From positions 62,001-126,000 of the forward strand of contig NZ_JAXIVU010000002.1 in the NCBI RefSeq assembly GCF_034259425.1: a stretch of DNA of 64,000 nt. The letters are read 5' to 3'. The DNA comes from Denitrificimonas halotolerans (lineage in GTDB: Bacteria; Pseudomonadota; Gammaproteobacteria; Pseudomonadales; Pseudomonadaceae). This document shows positions 33,923 through 43,714 of this stretch, piece after piece. A program made the position numbers and the translations under genes. Position 1 is the first letter of the stretch, and each line of letters starts with the position of its first letter. The notes below the pieces were generated by a model. The model saw only the letters and a list, made by a program, of their open reading frames with translations. It was not told the origin of the DNA and ran no database searches.

Positions 33923-35374
33923 TTAATAACGCCAAAAAGCTGGGGATAATAGAACCAGTAGCGAGAAAACTTCAAGGCGACCAAGGATCATCGCCAAGCT
34001 GAGAATGAGGTGAGCTGCATCCGGTAAGTTACCGTAGTGTGCGGTGGCATCGCCCAACGCAGGGCCTAGGTTATTCATGCATGAGGCTAAGGCTGAAAAA
34101 GCTGTAATGGGATCTAAATTACAAGCGAGCAATGCCAGCATCAAGGTAAAAAAAGTGACCATATAGACCACGCAAAACCCCCAAACTGACTCAATCACGC
34201 GGTCAGGAACTTTGCGTTTACCTAGTTTGATCGTGAAAACCCCATTAGGGTGGAGCAAGCGGAGAATCTCTCGCTGACCTTGACGGTAGAGCAGCATAAC
34301 GCGCATGACTTTCATGCCGCCGCCTGTGGAGCCTGCGCAGGCGCCAATAAAGGTAGTGTACAGTAATAAAAACGGTAAAAAACTTGGCCAAATACTGAAG
34401 TCAGTAACACCAAAGCCTGTAGTGGTTGCTACGGAAACTACTTGAAAAGCAGCGTAGCGTATTGACAAGAGAGGATCGTCGTAGTGGTTGTATAAGATTA
34501 ATATCGCCGCAGCAATGACAAATACTATGGTGAGAATTTTCAGATATGTCAGGCATTCAGGGTCTTTTAAATAGGCTTTTAAGGAACGACTACGCAGAGA
34601 TAAAAAGTGCAGTGCGAAGTTCATTCCAGAGATAGCCATAAAAAAGATACAAATCAACTCAATCAATGGGCTGTCAAAATAACCAATACTGGCATCATGG
34701 GTCGAAAAACCACCAATGGCGATGGTAGAGAAACTGTGACCAATGGCATCGAAGACATTCATGCCGGCAAGCCAGTAAGCTAAAGCACATAAGAGTGTAA
34801 GCGCACAATAAATCATCCAAAGAGTTTTGGCGGTGTCGGCAATGCGTGGTGAAAGTTTATTATCTTTTAAGGGACCTGGCATTTCTGTGCGGTACAGTTG
34901 CATTCCACCTACGCCCAACATGGGCATAATGGCTACGGCCAAGACAACGATACCCATTCCCCCGAGCCATTGTAGTTGTTGTCGGTAATAAAGGATTGAG
35001 CGGGGCAGTTGGTCAATGCCTGTGAGTACTGTTGCACCTGTTGTGCTTAAACCTGAAAAAGCTTCAAACAAGGATTCGCTAATACCCATGCTAGGACTTG
35101 GGGATAGCATAAAAGGAATAGCCCCGAAGGTACCCAGTACAATCCAAAATAAAGCAGTAATAAGATAGCCATCACGCACTCTTAATTCAGCTCGAGCACG
35201 GCGCACAGGGAGCCAAATGAGTAAGCCAGTACAGACAGTAATGGCAAAGGCCCAGGCAAAACTTGTACTGGAACCACCATCATCGTAGAGGGCGATTAGA
35301 AGCGGTGGGACATGGCTGATACTGAAGAGCATCAGCAGTATGCCAAGAATTCGACCAATCGCGGCAAAGTGCAT
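33923..35374 (-). CDS. trkH: Trk potassium uptake protein TrkH
   Basis: 483 residues with about ten membrane segments and the repeated M-P-M filter motifs of TrkH/Ktr channels (LSTTGATV, FSTIAIGGFSTHD, VSVATTTGFG, CMNNLGPALG). It forms the ion-conducting part of the low-affinity K+ system, gated by TrkA encoded just upstream. It ends the def-fmt-rsmB-trkA-trkH operon, 33 bases after trkA. Confidence 0.95.
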   Translation of the reverse strand: MHFAAIGRILGILLMLFSISHVPPLLIALYDDGGSSTSFAWAFAITVCTGLLIWLPVRRARAELRVRDGYLITALFWIVLGTFGAIPFMLSPSPSMGISESLFEAFSGLSTTGATVLTGIDQLPRSILYYRQQLQWLGGMGIVVLAVAIMPMLGVGGMQLYRTEMPGPLKDNKLSPRIADTAKTLWMIYCALTLLCALAYWLAGMNVFDAIGHSFSTIAIGGFSTHDASIGYFDSPLIELICIFFMAISGMNFALHFLSLRSRSLKAYLKDPECLTYLKILTIVFVIAAAILILYNHYDDPLLSIRYAAFQVVSVATTTGFGVTDFSIWPSFLPFLLLYTTFIGACAGSTGGGMKVMRVMLLYRQGQREILRLLHPNGVFTIKLGKRKVPDRVIESVWGFCVVYMVTFFTLMLALLACNLDPITAFSALASCMNNLGPALGDATAHYGNLPDAAHLILSLAMILGRLEVFSLLVLLSPAFWRY

Positions 35375-35407
35375 GGTGATTACTCGCTAAAAATACGTCG
35401 GTAAAAG

Positions 35408-36781
35408 TTAGAAAAAAGTCAGACCTGGTTGGAACAAACGCTCCACATCACGAATATATTTTTTATCTACTACAAACATAATAAAGTGGTCGTCGGCTTG
35501 AATCACTAGGTCATCATCATCAATGAGCACTTCATCGTTACGAATAATGGCTCCGATGGTTGTCGCAGGTGGTAATTTAATCTCGCTGAGCCTACGACCA
35601 ATGACTTTGCTTGATTTGCGATCACCGTGAGCAATGGCTTCAATGGCCTCTGCAGCGCCGCGGCGTAAGGAGTGGACGCTGACGATATCACCCCGACGTA
35701 CATGCGTCAGTAGGGTGCTCAGAGTAGCCAGTTGCGGGCTGATGGCAATATCAATGGCACCGCCTTGCACTAAGTCAGCATAGGCAGGGTTATTAATGAT
35801 AGCCATTACTTTGCGTGCTCCAAGTCGTTTAGCGAGCAGAGATGCCATAATATTAGCTTCATCATCGTTGGTTAGGGCTAAGAAAATATCCACTTCATCG
35901 ATGTTTTCTTCCACGAGCAGGTCACGATCTGAGGCGCTTCCTTGCAAGACAATCGAAGTGTCTAAGCTGTCAGATAAGTAGCGGCAACGGGCGGCATTGA
36001 TTTCGATGATTTTAACTTGGTAGCGACTCTCGATAGCTTCTGCGAGACGTTCACCTACATGCCCACCACCGGCAATGATGATCTTACGATAGCCGTCTTC
36101 CATGCGCCTTAATTCACTCATTACTGCACGAATGTGCCCGCGTGCTGCAATGAAGAAAACCTCATCATCCACTTCAATAATAGTGTCGCCAGTAGGGAAA
36201 ATGGGGCGATCACGGCGGAAAATAGCAGCAACGCGGGTCTCAACATTGGGCATATGTGCACGCAGTTGACGTAGCTCTTGGCCGACCAACGGTCCGCCAT
36301 AATAGGCCCGTACGCAAACCAATTGTGCTTGGCCATCGGCGAAGTCTAAAACCTGCAGAGCACCAGGGTATTCGATTAAACGTTTAATATGGTTGGTGAC
36401 GGCCTGCTCAGGACTGATTAAGACATCAATTGGGATTGCTTCAGTACTGAAGAGCTCGGTACGTGTGATATAGGCCGCTTCGCGTACTCGAGCAATTTTT
36501 GTGGGTGTGCGAAATAAAGTATGTGCCACTTGGCAAGCGACCATATTGGTTTCATCGCTATTAGTGACGGCTACTAGCATATCAGCATCATCGGCACCGG
36601 CTTGACGCAAGACTGTGGGAAAGGAACAGTGACCAACAACGGTACGAATATCTAAGCGATCACCTAAATCACGTAAACGCTCTGTATCGGTATCTACTAC
36701 GGTAATGTCATTGGCTTCGCTAGCCAGATGTTCTGCTAGGGTACCACCTACTTGCCCTGCACCAAGAATGATGATCTTCAT
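35408..36781 (-). CDS. trkA: Trk system NAD-binding gating protein TrkA
   Basis: 457 residues. Two RCK units, each with a Rossmann nucleotide motif (ILGAGQVGGTLAEHL near residue 4 and IIAGGGHVGERLAEAI in the second half) followed by RCK-C regions. It is cytosolic and controls TrkH by NADH/ATP binding. AAGGA lies 8 bases before the ATG. It starts 10 bases after rsmB, an order conserved in Pseudomonas. Confidence 0.97.
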   Translation of the reverse strand: MKIIILGAGQVGGTLAEHLASEANDITVVDTDTERLRDLGDRLDIRTVVGHCSFPTVLRQAGADDADMLVAVTNSDETNMVACQVAHTLFRTPTKIARVREAAYITRTELFSTEAIPIDVLISPEQAVTNHIKRLIEYPGALQVLDFADGQAQLVCVRAYYGGPLVGQELRQLRAHMPNVETRVAAIFRRDRPIFPTGDTIIEVDDEVFFIAARGHIRAVMSELRRMEDGYRKIIIAGGGHVGERLAEAIESRYQVKIIEINAARCRYLSDSLDTSIVLQGSASDRDLLVEENIDEVDIFLALTNDDEANIMASLLAKRLGARKVMAIINNPAYADLVQGGAIDIAISPQLATLSTLLTHVRRGDIVSVHSLRRGAAEAIEAIAHGDRKSSKVIGRRLSEIKLPPATTIGAIIRNDEVLIDDDDLVIQADDHFIMFVVDKKYIRDVERLFQPGLTFF

Positions 36782-36791
36782 GCCAATGTCC

Positions 36792-38105
36792 TTAAGTGCT
36801 CTGTATTGCTGCTTGTTTAATCAAGCGCGCATAGTAAAAACCATCATGACCATCCACTTGCGCAAGTAATTGGCGGCCATGGGGCTGTGCTTTACCAAAG
36901 TTTGCGGTAAAGGGTAGCTCTTGGGCATTCTGAGTTCGTTGTAAAAACGCAGCAATGACCTCTGTATTTTCTGTTGGTAGTGTGGAACAGGTGGCGTAAA
37001 CCAGGATGCCATTATCTTCTAGTGTCGGCCAAAGCGCATCTAATAACTCACCCTGTAATTGCGCTAGAGGAGCAATATCATCGGCTTGACGGGTCAGCTT
37101 TATATCGGGGTGGCGGCGAATCACTCCTGTAGCTGAGCAGGGAGCATCCAGTAAAATGCGCTGAAACTTTTCTCCATTCCACCACTGGTCCGTGGCGCGG
37201 GCATCACCAGCTAGCAGGGTTGCTGATAAGTTGAGACGTTTTAGATTGGCCTGTACACGCTCTAAACGCTGTGGTTCTAAGTCAATGGCAACGACTTCCT
37301 TTAGTTGTGGCTGACTTTCTAAAATATGACAGGTTTTTCCGCCAGGAGCGCAACAGGCATCGAGTACTCGCTGTGCAGGCTCCAACATTAATAATTCAGC
37401 AGCCAGTTGCGCTGCTTCATCTTGAACGCTTACTGTACCGTCAGCAAAGCCAGGTAATGCTGTGACATCACAGGGGTGAGTTAAGGTGATGCCGTCTTGG
37501 CTAAAGGCAGTGGCTTTTCCCTCAATATCAGAGTGTGCTAGCTGTGCAAGGTAAGCGTCGCGGCTGATGACTTTTTGGTTCACTCGTAGAGTAAGGGGTG
37601 GGTGGCTATTATTGGCATTGCAAATCGCTAGCCAGTCTTCAGGCCAAAAGGCTTTGAGGGATTTTTGTAACCAACGAGGGTGGGCTGTGAGAACTACGGG
37701 ATCTTTTTCTAGCTCAGGCAGAAGGGTATCTGCTTCGCGCTGGGCACGACGTAAAATAGCATTGAGTAAACCTTTGGCCCAAGGTTTTTTTAATGCTGTA
37801 GCGCAGCCGACGGTTTCTGCAATAGCTGCGTGAGCCGGAATGCGTGTATAAAGTAGTTGGTATAAGCCGATTAATAATAAGGCTTCAATATCTTGATCAG
37901 CTTTACGAAAAGGTTTACTGAGCATGGCAGCAGCTAACGCCGATAGCCGTGGCTGCCAGCGTGCTGTACCAAAAGCGAGTTCTTGTACTAAGCCTCTATC
38001 GCGCTCAGCAACACGCTCCAGTTGTGCTGGCAAACTGCTGGCCAACGAGGCTTTACCTGTAATAACAGCAGTGAGGGCGCGGGCTGCGGCAAGGCGAGGA
38101 TTCAT
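36792..38105 (-). CDS. rsmB: 16S rRNA m5C967 methyltransferase RsmB
   Basis: 437 residues. The N-terminal NusB-like domain (about 1-140) is followed by an m5C methyltransferase: motif I DACCAPGGKTCH, motif IV DAPCSATGVIRRHPDIK with the release Cys, and motif VI YATCSTLPTEN with the second Cys. It methylates C967 of 16S rRNA. The ATG overlaps the fmt stop by 4 bases (ATGA). Confidence 0.96.
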   Translation of the reverse strand: MNPRLAAARALTAVITGKASLASSLPAQLERVAERDRGLVQELAFGTARWQPRLSALAAAMLSKPFRKADQDIEALLLIGLYQLLYTRIPAHAAIAETVGCATALKKPWAKGLLNAILRRAQREADTLLPELEKDPVVLTAHPRWLQKSLKAFWPEDWLAICNANNSHPPLTLRVNQKVISRDAYLAQLAHSDIEGKATAFSQDGITLTHPCDVTALPGFADGTVSVQDEAAQLAAELLMLEPAQRVLDACCAPGGKTCHILESQPQLKEVVAIDLEPQRLERVQANLKRLNLSATLLAGDARATDQWWNGEKFQRILLDAPCSATGVIRRHPDIKLTRQADDIAPLAQLQGELLDALWPTLEDNGILVYATCSTLPTENTEVIAAFLQRTQNAQELPFTANFGKAQPHGRQLLAQVDGHDGFYYARLIKQAAIQST

Positions 38106-39046
38106 AAACCAAGTACCTGGCCGGGAGCAAATAAGGATTGTCGACCATTGAATAGGTCACTAAAAGGTAAAGCCCGTGCATTGGGTAATTGCAAACGAGT
38201 TAAGAGCAATGCTTGCTCTCCGCAAGCTACTAGCAAGCCACTGTGGTCGGCATGCAGAATTTCGCCAGGTTGGCCTTGACCTTCGGCCAACTCGGCAGCA
38301 TGAATTTTTAAGTTTTGACCTGCTAAAGTGCTATGACATACCGGCCACGGATGCATGGCACGGATCTGTTGATCCAACTCTTGAGCGGGACGTAGCCAGT
38401 CAATTGACGCGGCGTTTTTATTGAGTTTGTGTGCATAAGTAGCTAAACCATCTAATTGCTTTTCACCTCTTAGCGTGCCATTAGCTAAACCGGTAATGGC
38501 TTGTAACACTGCTGGAGGCCCAAGCTCGGCAAGGCGGTCATGTAAGCTGCCACCGGTGTCAGAGTTGTAAATGGGGGTAGTGACTTTCAATAACATCGGT
38601 CCAGTATCTAAACCTGCCTCCATTTGCATTACTGTAACGCCGCTTTCTTGGTCACCGGCTTCGATGGCTCGTTGGATGGGAGCAGCACCGCGCCAACGTG
38701 GCAGCAGAGATGCATGACTATTGATGCAGCCTAAGCGCGGGGTATCAAGAATAGCTTGCGGCAAAATCAAACCATATGCCACTACGACCATTAAATCAGC
38801 TGCTAAATTGGCCAGTTCTTGCTGTGCTTCAGGACTGCGCAAGTTGAGCGGTTGCAGTACGGGGATGTCATGTTTGAGTGCTAGCTGTTTAACGGGGCTT
38901 GGGGTGAGCTTTTGTCCACGCCCAGCAGGACGGTCAGGTTGCGTATAGACTGCTACAACGCTGTGCTTGCTATCGAGTAAGGCTTGCAAATGTTTAGCGG
39001 CAAACTCAGGTGTACCGGCAAACACAATACGTAGAGAGGAAGACAT
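38102..39046 (-). CDS. fmt: Methionyl-tRNA formyltransferase
   Basis: 314 residues from the ATG at 39046 (AAGG 8 bases upstream; the longer frame starts in the leader). SLRIVFAGTPEFAAKHL at the start, the formyl-donor-site SHASLLPRWRGAAPIQRAI, and GVTVMQMEAGLDTGPM are diagnostic. It formylates initiator Met-tRNA with 10-formyl-THF. Between def and rsmB in the same operon, as expected. Confidence 0.97.
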   Translation of the reverse strand: MSSSLRIVFAGTPEFAAKHLQALLDSKHSVVAVYTQPDRPAGRGQKLTPSPVKQLALKHDIPVLQPLNLRSPEAQQELANLAADLMVVVAYGLILPQAILDTPRLGCINSHASLLPRWRGAAPIQRAIEAGDQESGVTVMQMEAGLDTGPMLLKVTTPIYNSDTGGSLHDRLAELGPPAVLQAITGLANGTLRGEKQLDGLATYAHKLNKNAASIDWLRPAQELDQQIRAMHPWPVCHSTLAGQNLKIHAAELAEGQGQPGEILHADHSGLLVACGEQALLLTRLQLPNARALPFSDLFNGRQSLFAPGQVLGL

Positions 39047-39105
39047 ACAGTTACCTTGCAATTTTAGAAATGGGAGCACAACGTGGCCAGTTTGATACTG
39101 GGGAC

Positions 39106-39615
39106 TCAGCTTTTTTGCAGACGTTGGTTTTTTTCGAGTTTTTTCTTAATTCGATTACGCTTCAGTGCTGATAAATAATCAACAAAGAGCTTACCGTTTA
39201 AATGGTCACATTCATGTTGAATGCAGACCGCTAGTAAGCCATCAGCGACCATTTCAAAGGGCTTACCATCACGATCTAATGCGTTAATTTTAACTCGCTC
39301 TGGACGTTGGACATCTTCGAAAAAGCCTGGTACAGACAGGCAACCTTCTTGGTACAACTCTGTGTCGTCGGTGAGCGTTTCAATTTCAGGGTTAATAAAC
39401 ACCATAGGTTCAGATTTATCCTCCGATAAGTCCATCACTAACAGGCGGATATGCTGATCCACTTGGGTTGCAGCTAAACCAATACCAGGTGCGTCGTACA
39501 TGGTTTCAAACATGTCATCAATGAGTGTACGTATTGTATCATCAACCTTTTCCACAGGCTTAGCTATGGTGCGTAGTCGAGGATCTGGGTATTCGAGAAT
39601 CGTTAAAATAGCCAT
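39106..39615 (-). CDS. def: Peptide deformylase
   Basis: 169 residues from the ATG at 39615 (MAILTILEYPDPRLR); no clear ribosome site, and a longer frame exists, but this is the conserved N-terminus. Three family motifs: GIGLAATQ (44-51), EGCLSV (Cys92) and QHECDH (His134, Glu135, His138), which bind Fe2+ and deformylate nascent chains. It heads the def-fmt-rsmB-trkA-trkH operon. Confidence 0.96.
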   Translation of the reverse strand: MAILTILEYPDPRLRTIAKPVEKVDDTIRTLIDDMFETMYDAPGIGLAATQVDQHIRLLVMDLSEDKSEPMVFINPEIETLTDDTELYQEGCLSVPGFFEDVQRPERVKINALDRDGKPFEMVADGLLAVCIQHECDHLNGKLFVDYLSALKRNRIKKKLEKNQRLQKS

Positions 39616-39920
39616 ATGCGTTTTGAAGTACTTTTTAAAAATTAGAGAGCTGCTTGTCGATGCGCGCAGCATAATCAAGAAACTGCAGTAAAGCCAAAAC
39701 TGCGATTAAGGCTTGCATTCAAGATGTTGGATTATGCACCTATGATAAAGGGAATCGGTGCTTGAGGAAAATTTTTCACTCATTATCTATCACTGACTGA
39801 TAAGTAGTAAGCAGGGAGGCGTTTTAAAGTTGTGCGGTAACTTTGCATTTCAGTGACTGCTTACTACACTAAATACAACACCTGACAAGATGTCCAGTGT
39901 AGCTAAATAGGGATATTACC
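39616..39920. other. Gap between divergent def and dprA; long inverted repeat, no LysM gene
   Basis: 305 bases with no gene I can support. It contains an inverted repeat with perfect 11-base arms, GTAGTAAGCAG (39804-39814) and CTGCTTACTAC (39857-39867), separated by 42 bases. In Pseudomonas a LysM-domain gene normally lies between def and dprA; here it is absent. Confidence 0.6.
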
Positions 39921-41030
39921 ATGACGCATTGCTCCCCTGCAGAACTTGAAGCGCGTTTACGTTTACATTGTTTACCAGAAATTGGCCCCCAGCGTTTTTA
40001 TCGTCTACTGGAAGCATTTACTTCAGCCAACTCAGCACTCAGTGCGCCTGCCGCCGCTTGGCGCGCTCTAGGTATTCCGCAGAGCAGTGTGGATGCACGG
40101 CGCAGTGAGGCGGTGCGTGACCACACATTGCAGGCTTTACGTTGGTTGGAAATGCCGCATCACCATGTACTTTTACATGATATGCCACAGTATCCAGCCT
40201 TGTTAAAAGAAACTGGTGGGGCACCACCTTTGTTGTTTGTTCAGGGCGATCCAAGTATTTTAGAAAAACCACAAATTGCTATTGTGGGCAGTCGTCGTGC
40301 GACCCGGCCGGGGCTTGATACAGCACAAAGCTTTGCTCGCAGTTTGGCACAAGGTGGTTTTGTTGTAACCAGTGGTTTGGCCTTAGGTGTGGATGCTGCT
40401 GCGCATCAAGGTGCTTTAGATGTACAAGGCAAGACGATTGCTGTTGTGGGTACAGGGTTGAGGCGTGTTTATCCTGCACGGCATCGAGCTTTAGCACAAA
40501 GAATTATTGAACAGGGTGGTGCTTTGGTATCGGAGTTAACCTTGGACAGCGCACCTCATGCCAATCATTTTCCACGGCGCAATCGCATCATCAGTGGTTT
40601 ATCGTTAGGGGTGTTAGTCGTTGAGGCTAGCCCTTCTAGCGGTTCTTTAATTACAGCACGCTTAGCTGCCGAACAGGGACGTGAGGTTTACGCAATCCCG
40701 GGCTCTATTCATTCTCCCAGTGCAAGAGGGTGTCATCAACTGATTCGTAATGGTGCAACGTTAATTGAAACCGTGGATGATATTTTAGAAACATTGCAAG
40801 GTTGGCAGCGAATTGGACCCGTTGCAGAGCCGCCAGAACAACAAACTCTCGCATTACAACATCCTTTGTTAGAGCTGTTAAAAGTGCAACCTCTAGATAC
40901 AGAGGAACTAGTAGTCTTGAGTGAACTGCCCTTGCTAGAAGTGTTGAGCCTACTGACCGAGTTTGAAATTGATGGTTGGGTGAGTCGTGAAGGTGGTTTA
41001 TGGCTGTATCGTAAGGCTGGACAGGTTTAA
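39921..41030 (+). CDS. dprA: DNA-processing protein DprA
   Basis: 369 residues. The Rossmann-like DprA core is clear: AIVGSRRATRPG, GFVVTSGLALGVDAAAHQGAL, VVGTGLRRVYPARH and HANHFPRRNRIISGLSLGVLVVEA; a C-terminal winged helix follows (about 305-369). It loads RecA on incoming single-stranded DNA in transformation. In species not known to be competent it is still conserved. Followed by tsaC. Confidence 0.95.
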   Translation: MTHCSPAELEARLRLHCLPEIGPQRFYRLLEAFTSANSALSAPAAAWRALGIPQSSVDARRSEAVRDHTLQALRWLEMPHHHVLLHDMPQYPALLKETGGAPPLLFVQGDPSILEKPQIAIVGSRRATRPGLDTAQSFARSLAQGGFVVTSGLALGVDAAAHQGALDVQGKTIAVVGTGLRRVYPARHRALAQRIIEQGGALVSELTLDSAPHANHFPRRNRIISGLSLGVLVVEASPSSGSLITARLAAEQGREVYAIPGSIHSPSARGCHQLIRNGATLIETVDDILETLQGWQRIGPVAEPPEQQTLALQHPLLELLKVQPLDTEELVVLSELPLLEVLSLLTEFEIDGWVSREGGLWLYRKAGQV

Positions 41031-41078
41031 GATAGGGGGCTTCATTGACCGAGTAACACCTGCTTACGAGTGAAATTC

Positions 41079-41636
41079 ATGACCAGTGCTTGGCAGATCC
41101 AACAAGTTGCGCAAAAAATACGACAAGGGGCGGTAATCGCTTACCCTACAGAAGCAGTCTGGGGATTAGGCTGTGACCCTTTTAATGCGACTGCGGTAGC
41201 GCGCTTATTAGCTTTAAAAGATCGACCAGCGCATAAGGGCCTTATTTTGATTGCTGCTGATATTGAGCAGTTTGATTGGCTGCTTGAGGGGCTTACAGAT
41301 GATGAAATGGCACAATTAAAGCAGTGCTGGCCAGGGCCTCATACTTGGCTAGTACCCCATTATAATCGTGTGCCGGAATGGATTAGTGGTGAGCATAACA
41401 CTGTTGCCATTCGCGTGAGTGCCCATCCATTGGTGGCACGATTGTGTGCAGTGACAGGGCCTTTAGTATCTACGTCTGCAAATCCCAGTGGCTTTTCACC
41501 TGCGAAAAGCCGTTTGCGTATTGAGCAATATTTTCGTGGCCAGTTGGATGCTGTGCTCAATGGTGAGTTGGGCCAGCAAACCAAGCCCAGCACCATCCGT
41601 GACTTGCGGAGTGGACAGGTGCTGCGCTCGGCTTAA
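41079..41636 (+). CDS. tsaC: L-threonylcarbamoyladenylate synthase TsaC
   Basis: 185 residues starting MTSAWQIQQVAQKIRQGAVIAYPTEAVWGLGCDPFN; the ATG at 41079 aligns with Pseudomonas TsaC, and a GTG three codons earlier is less likely. YrdC-type fold with TGPLVSTSANPSG. It makes threonylcarbamoyl-AMP for the t6A37 modification of ANN-decoding tRNAs. Convergent with aroE, ending 4 bases from it. Confidence 0.95.
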   Translation: MTSAWQIQQVAQKIRQGAVIAYPTEAVWGLGCDPFNATAVARLLALKDRPAHKGLILIAADIEQFDWLLEGLTDDEMAQLKQCWPGPHTWLVPHYNRVPEWISGEHNTVAIRVSAHPLVARLCAVTGPLVSTSANPSGFSPAKSRLRIEQYFRGQLDAVLNGELGQQTKPSTIRDLRSGQVLRSA

Positions 41637-41640
41637 GTTA

Positions 41641-42453
41641 TTAGAGTTGTGCGCGTAAAGCTTTTAGCACGGGGGTGGGGTTCGGGCGCACCCCCGTCCA
41701 GATATAAAAAGCTTCTGCTGCTTGTTCCACCAGCATTCCTAGGCCATCTAAAGTGCGTGCTGCACCACGCTGTTGTGCCCATTGATTAAAGACAGTCGTG
41801 TCTTTGCTATACATCATGTCGTAGCACAGAGTATCACCGGCTTTTACTAGAGTGTCGGCTAAAGGAGGTAATTCTCCACTTAAACTGGCAGATGTACCAT
41901 TGATAATGATATCAACAGGTGCATCAATCCAATCATAACCGCAAGCGGCCATCGGGCCTAAATCAGCAAATTCATTAGCTAGCTGTTCAGCTTTTTCTAC
42001 AGTGCGATTGACAATGGCGATTTCTTTAGGGTTATGTGCTAGTAAAGGTTCAAGAATACCTCGTACCGCACCACCTGCACCTAAAATGAGAATACTCTTC
42101 CCTGTGATCTGTACATGATTATTGAGCAAATCATTGACCAGTCCTGCACCATCAGTGTTATCCCCCAGTAGTTTGCCATCTTCTAGCTTTTTGAGAGTGT
42201 TGACTGCTTTAGCGCGTTGCGCGCGAGTACTGAGTTGATCTGCTAGGGCGAAAGCTTCTTCTTTAAAAGGCACCGTGACATTAGCACCGCTCCCTGTTTG
42301 AAAAAAATTTGTTACCGCGGTGGTAAAACTGTCTAAAGGTGCTAACAATGGTTCATAACTAATATGTAGGTCAGTTTGCTCAGCAAATAAGTGATGAATC
42401 AATGGCGATTTGCTGTGGGCTATAGGGTTACCAAAGACACCGTAGTATTTCAT
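41641..42453 (-). CDS. aroE: Shikimate dehydrogenase
   Basis: 270 residues. Shikimate-binding start (YGVFGNPIAHSKSPLIHHLF), NVTVPFKEEAF with the catalytic Lys, NTDGAG and the NADP motif LGAGGAVRGILEPL with NRTVEKAEQL. It converts 3-dehydroshikimate to shikimate. The ATG overlaps the hemF stop codon by one base (TAATG), so the two are coupled. Confidence 0.96.
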   Translation of the reverse strand: MKYYGVFGNPIAHSKSPLIHHLFAEQTDLHISYEPLLAPLDSFTTAVTNFFQTGSGANVTVPFKEEAFALADQLSTRAQRAKAVNTLKKLEDGKLLGDNTDGAGLVNDLLNNHVQITGKSILILGAGGAVRGILEPLLAHNPKEIAIVNRTVEKAEQLANEFADLGPMAACGYDWIDAPVDIIINGTSASLSGELPPLADTLVKAGDTLCYDMMYSKDTTVFNQWAQQRGAARTLDGLGMLVEQAAEAFYIWTGVRPNPTPVLKALRAQL

Positions 42454-43373
42454 TATGCTTGTGCCTCTCCTAACCAGTCACGGTCTTGTAAGAAGTATTC
42501 TGTGAGTTGTGCTTCACGGCTGCCTGCTTCTGGCTTCCAGTCGTAGCCCCAGCGCACTTGCGGTGGTAATGACATTAAAATTGATTCTGTACGCCCACCG
42601 GATTGCAAACCAAAGAGGGTACCGCGGTCAAAGACAAGGTTGAATTCAACATAGCGACCACGGCGATGGGCTTGGAACTCACGTTCCTGCTCGGTAAAAG
42701 GTGTGTGGCGACGGCGCTCGACAATGGGCATGTAAGCTTCAAGGTAGGCATCACCAACTGAACGAATAAAGGCAAAGCAGGTATCAAAATCCCACTGATT
42801 GACGTCATCAAAAAATAGGCCACCGATACCTCTTGGCTCGTTACGGTGTTTGAGATAAAAGTAGCGGTCGCACCAAGCTTTATAGTCTGCATAAATGTTG
42901 TCGCCAAAAGGCGCGCAGGCATCGTGAGCTACTTGGTGCCAGTGAACACAATCTTCTTCTACAGCATAGTACGGCGTGAGGTCAAAACCACCACCAAACC
43001 ACCAGATAGGCTCTTCTCCAGGCTTTTCTGCAACAAATAGGCGTACATTTGCGTGGGAGGTTGGGATATGTGGATTTTCTGGGTGGATGACTAAAGATAC
43101 GCCCATGGCTTGGAAGGAGCGTCCTGCTAGTTCTGGGCGGTGGGCACTGGCGGATGGTGGCAAAGAGTCACCATGCACGTGCGAGAAGTTTACCCCACCT
43201 TTTTCAATGAGTGCGCCATCGGCTAATACTCGGGTGCGGCCGCCGCCACCACCTGGTCGGTCCCAGCTTTCTTCAAAAAATTTACCGCTGCCATCAGCTT
43301 GCTCTAAAGTAGTACAAATACGATCTTGTAGATCGAGTAAGTAGTTTTTTACATCATCAATTGTGGCGGTCAA
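42453..43373 (-). CDS. hemF: Oxygen-dependent coproporphyrinogen III oxidase
   Basis: 306 residues. The start is placed at the TTG at 43373, 7 bases after GGAG; this gives MTATIDDVKNYLLDLQDRIC, matching Pseudomonas HemF. Conserved segments: RPGGGGGRTRVLADG, EKGGVNFSHVHGD, SLVIHPENPHIPTSHANVR, WWFGGGFDLTPYY and RGIGGLFFDD. It oxidises coproporphyrinogen III to protoporphyrinogen IX using O2. In Pseudomonas hemF is often ANR-controlled; I see no good site in the 330 bases upstream. Confidence 0.95.
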   Translation of the reverse strand: MTATIDDVKNYLLDLQDRICTTLEQADGSGKFFEESWDRPGGGGGRTRVLADGALIEKGGVNFSHVHGDSLPPSASAHRPELAGRSFQAMGVSLVIHPENPHIPTSHANVRLFVAEKPGEEPIWWFGGGFDLTPYYAVEEDCVHWHQVAHDACAPFGDNIYADYKAWCDRYFYLKHRNEPRGIGGLFFDDVNQWDFDTCFAFIRSVGDAYLEAYMPIVERRRHTPFTEQEREFQAHRRGRYVEFNLVFDRGTLFGLQSGGRTESILMSLPPQVRWGYDWKPEAGSREAQLTEYFLQDRDWLGEAQA

Positions 43374-43714
43374 AATAAGCTCCAAAAAAGGGTGTACGGC
43401 ACCGCTAAAAATACTTTATTTTAAGAAAATGATTTGAATTAAACTAAGCATACCACTATCAGAATAATCGGCTAACTGAATCGGTGAAAGAGTTGCAGTT
43501 GTTATTATGGGGGGCTTGTCTTAGTATTCGCACGCCGTATAAACGGTTCAAGAGAAAATAAGGTTCTATGGAAAGTTCGTGTATAAGTCCGCATTGGGCT
43601 GTATTCCTGATAATAAAACAGCAAAATAACCAACAGCGTATAATGGATTAACCTCAGTCACGTATGACTTGGAGTCTCCGTACGCTGCCAATGCTGGCTG
43701 TTTGGAGATTGACG
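43374..43714. other. Intergenic region between divergent hemF and mgtE
   Basis: About 340 bases with no recognised gene or RNA. A TATAAT box at 43639 could be the mgtE promoter -10, without a convincing -35. The last 51 bases are open in the mgtE frame from an ATG at 43664. I looked for a Mg2+-sensing leader and could not recognise one. Confidence 0.4.
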
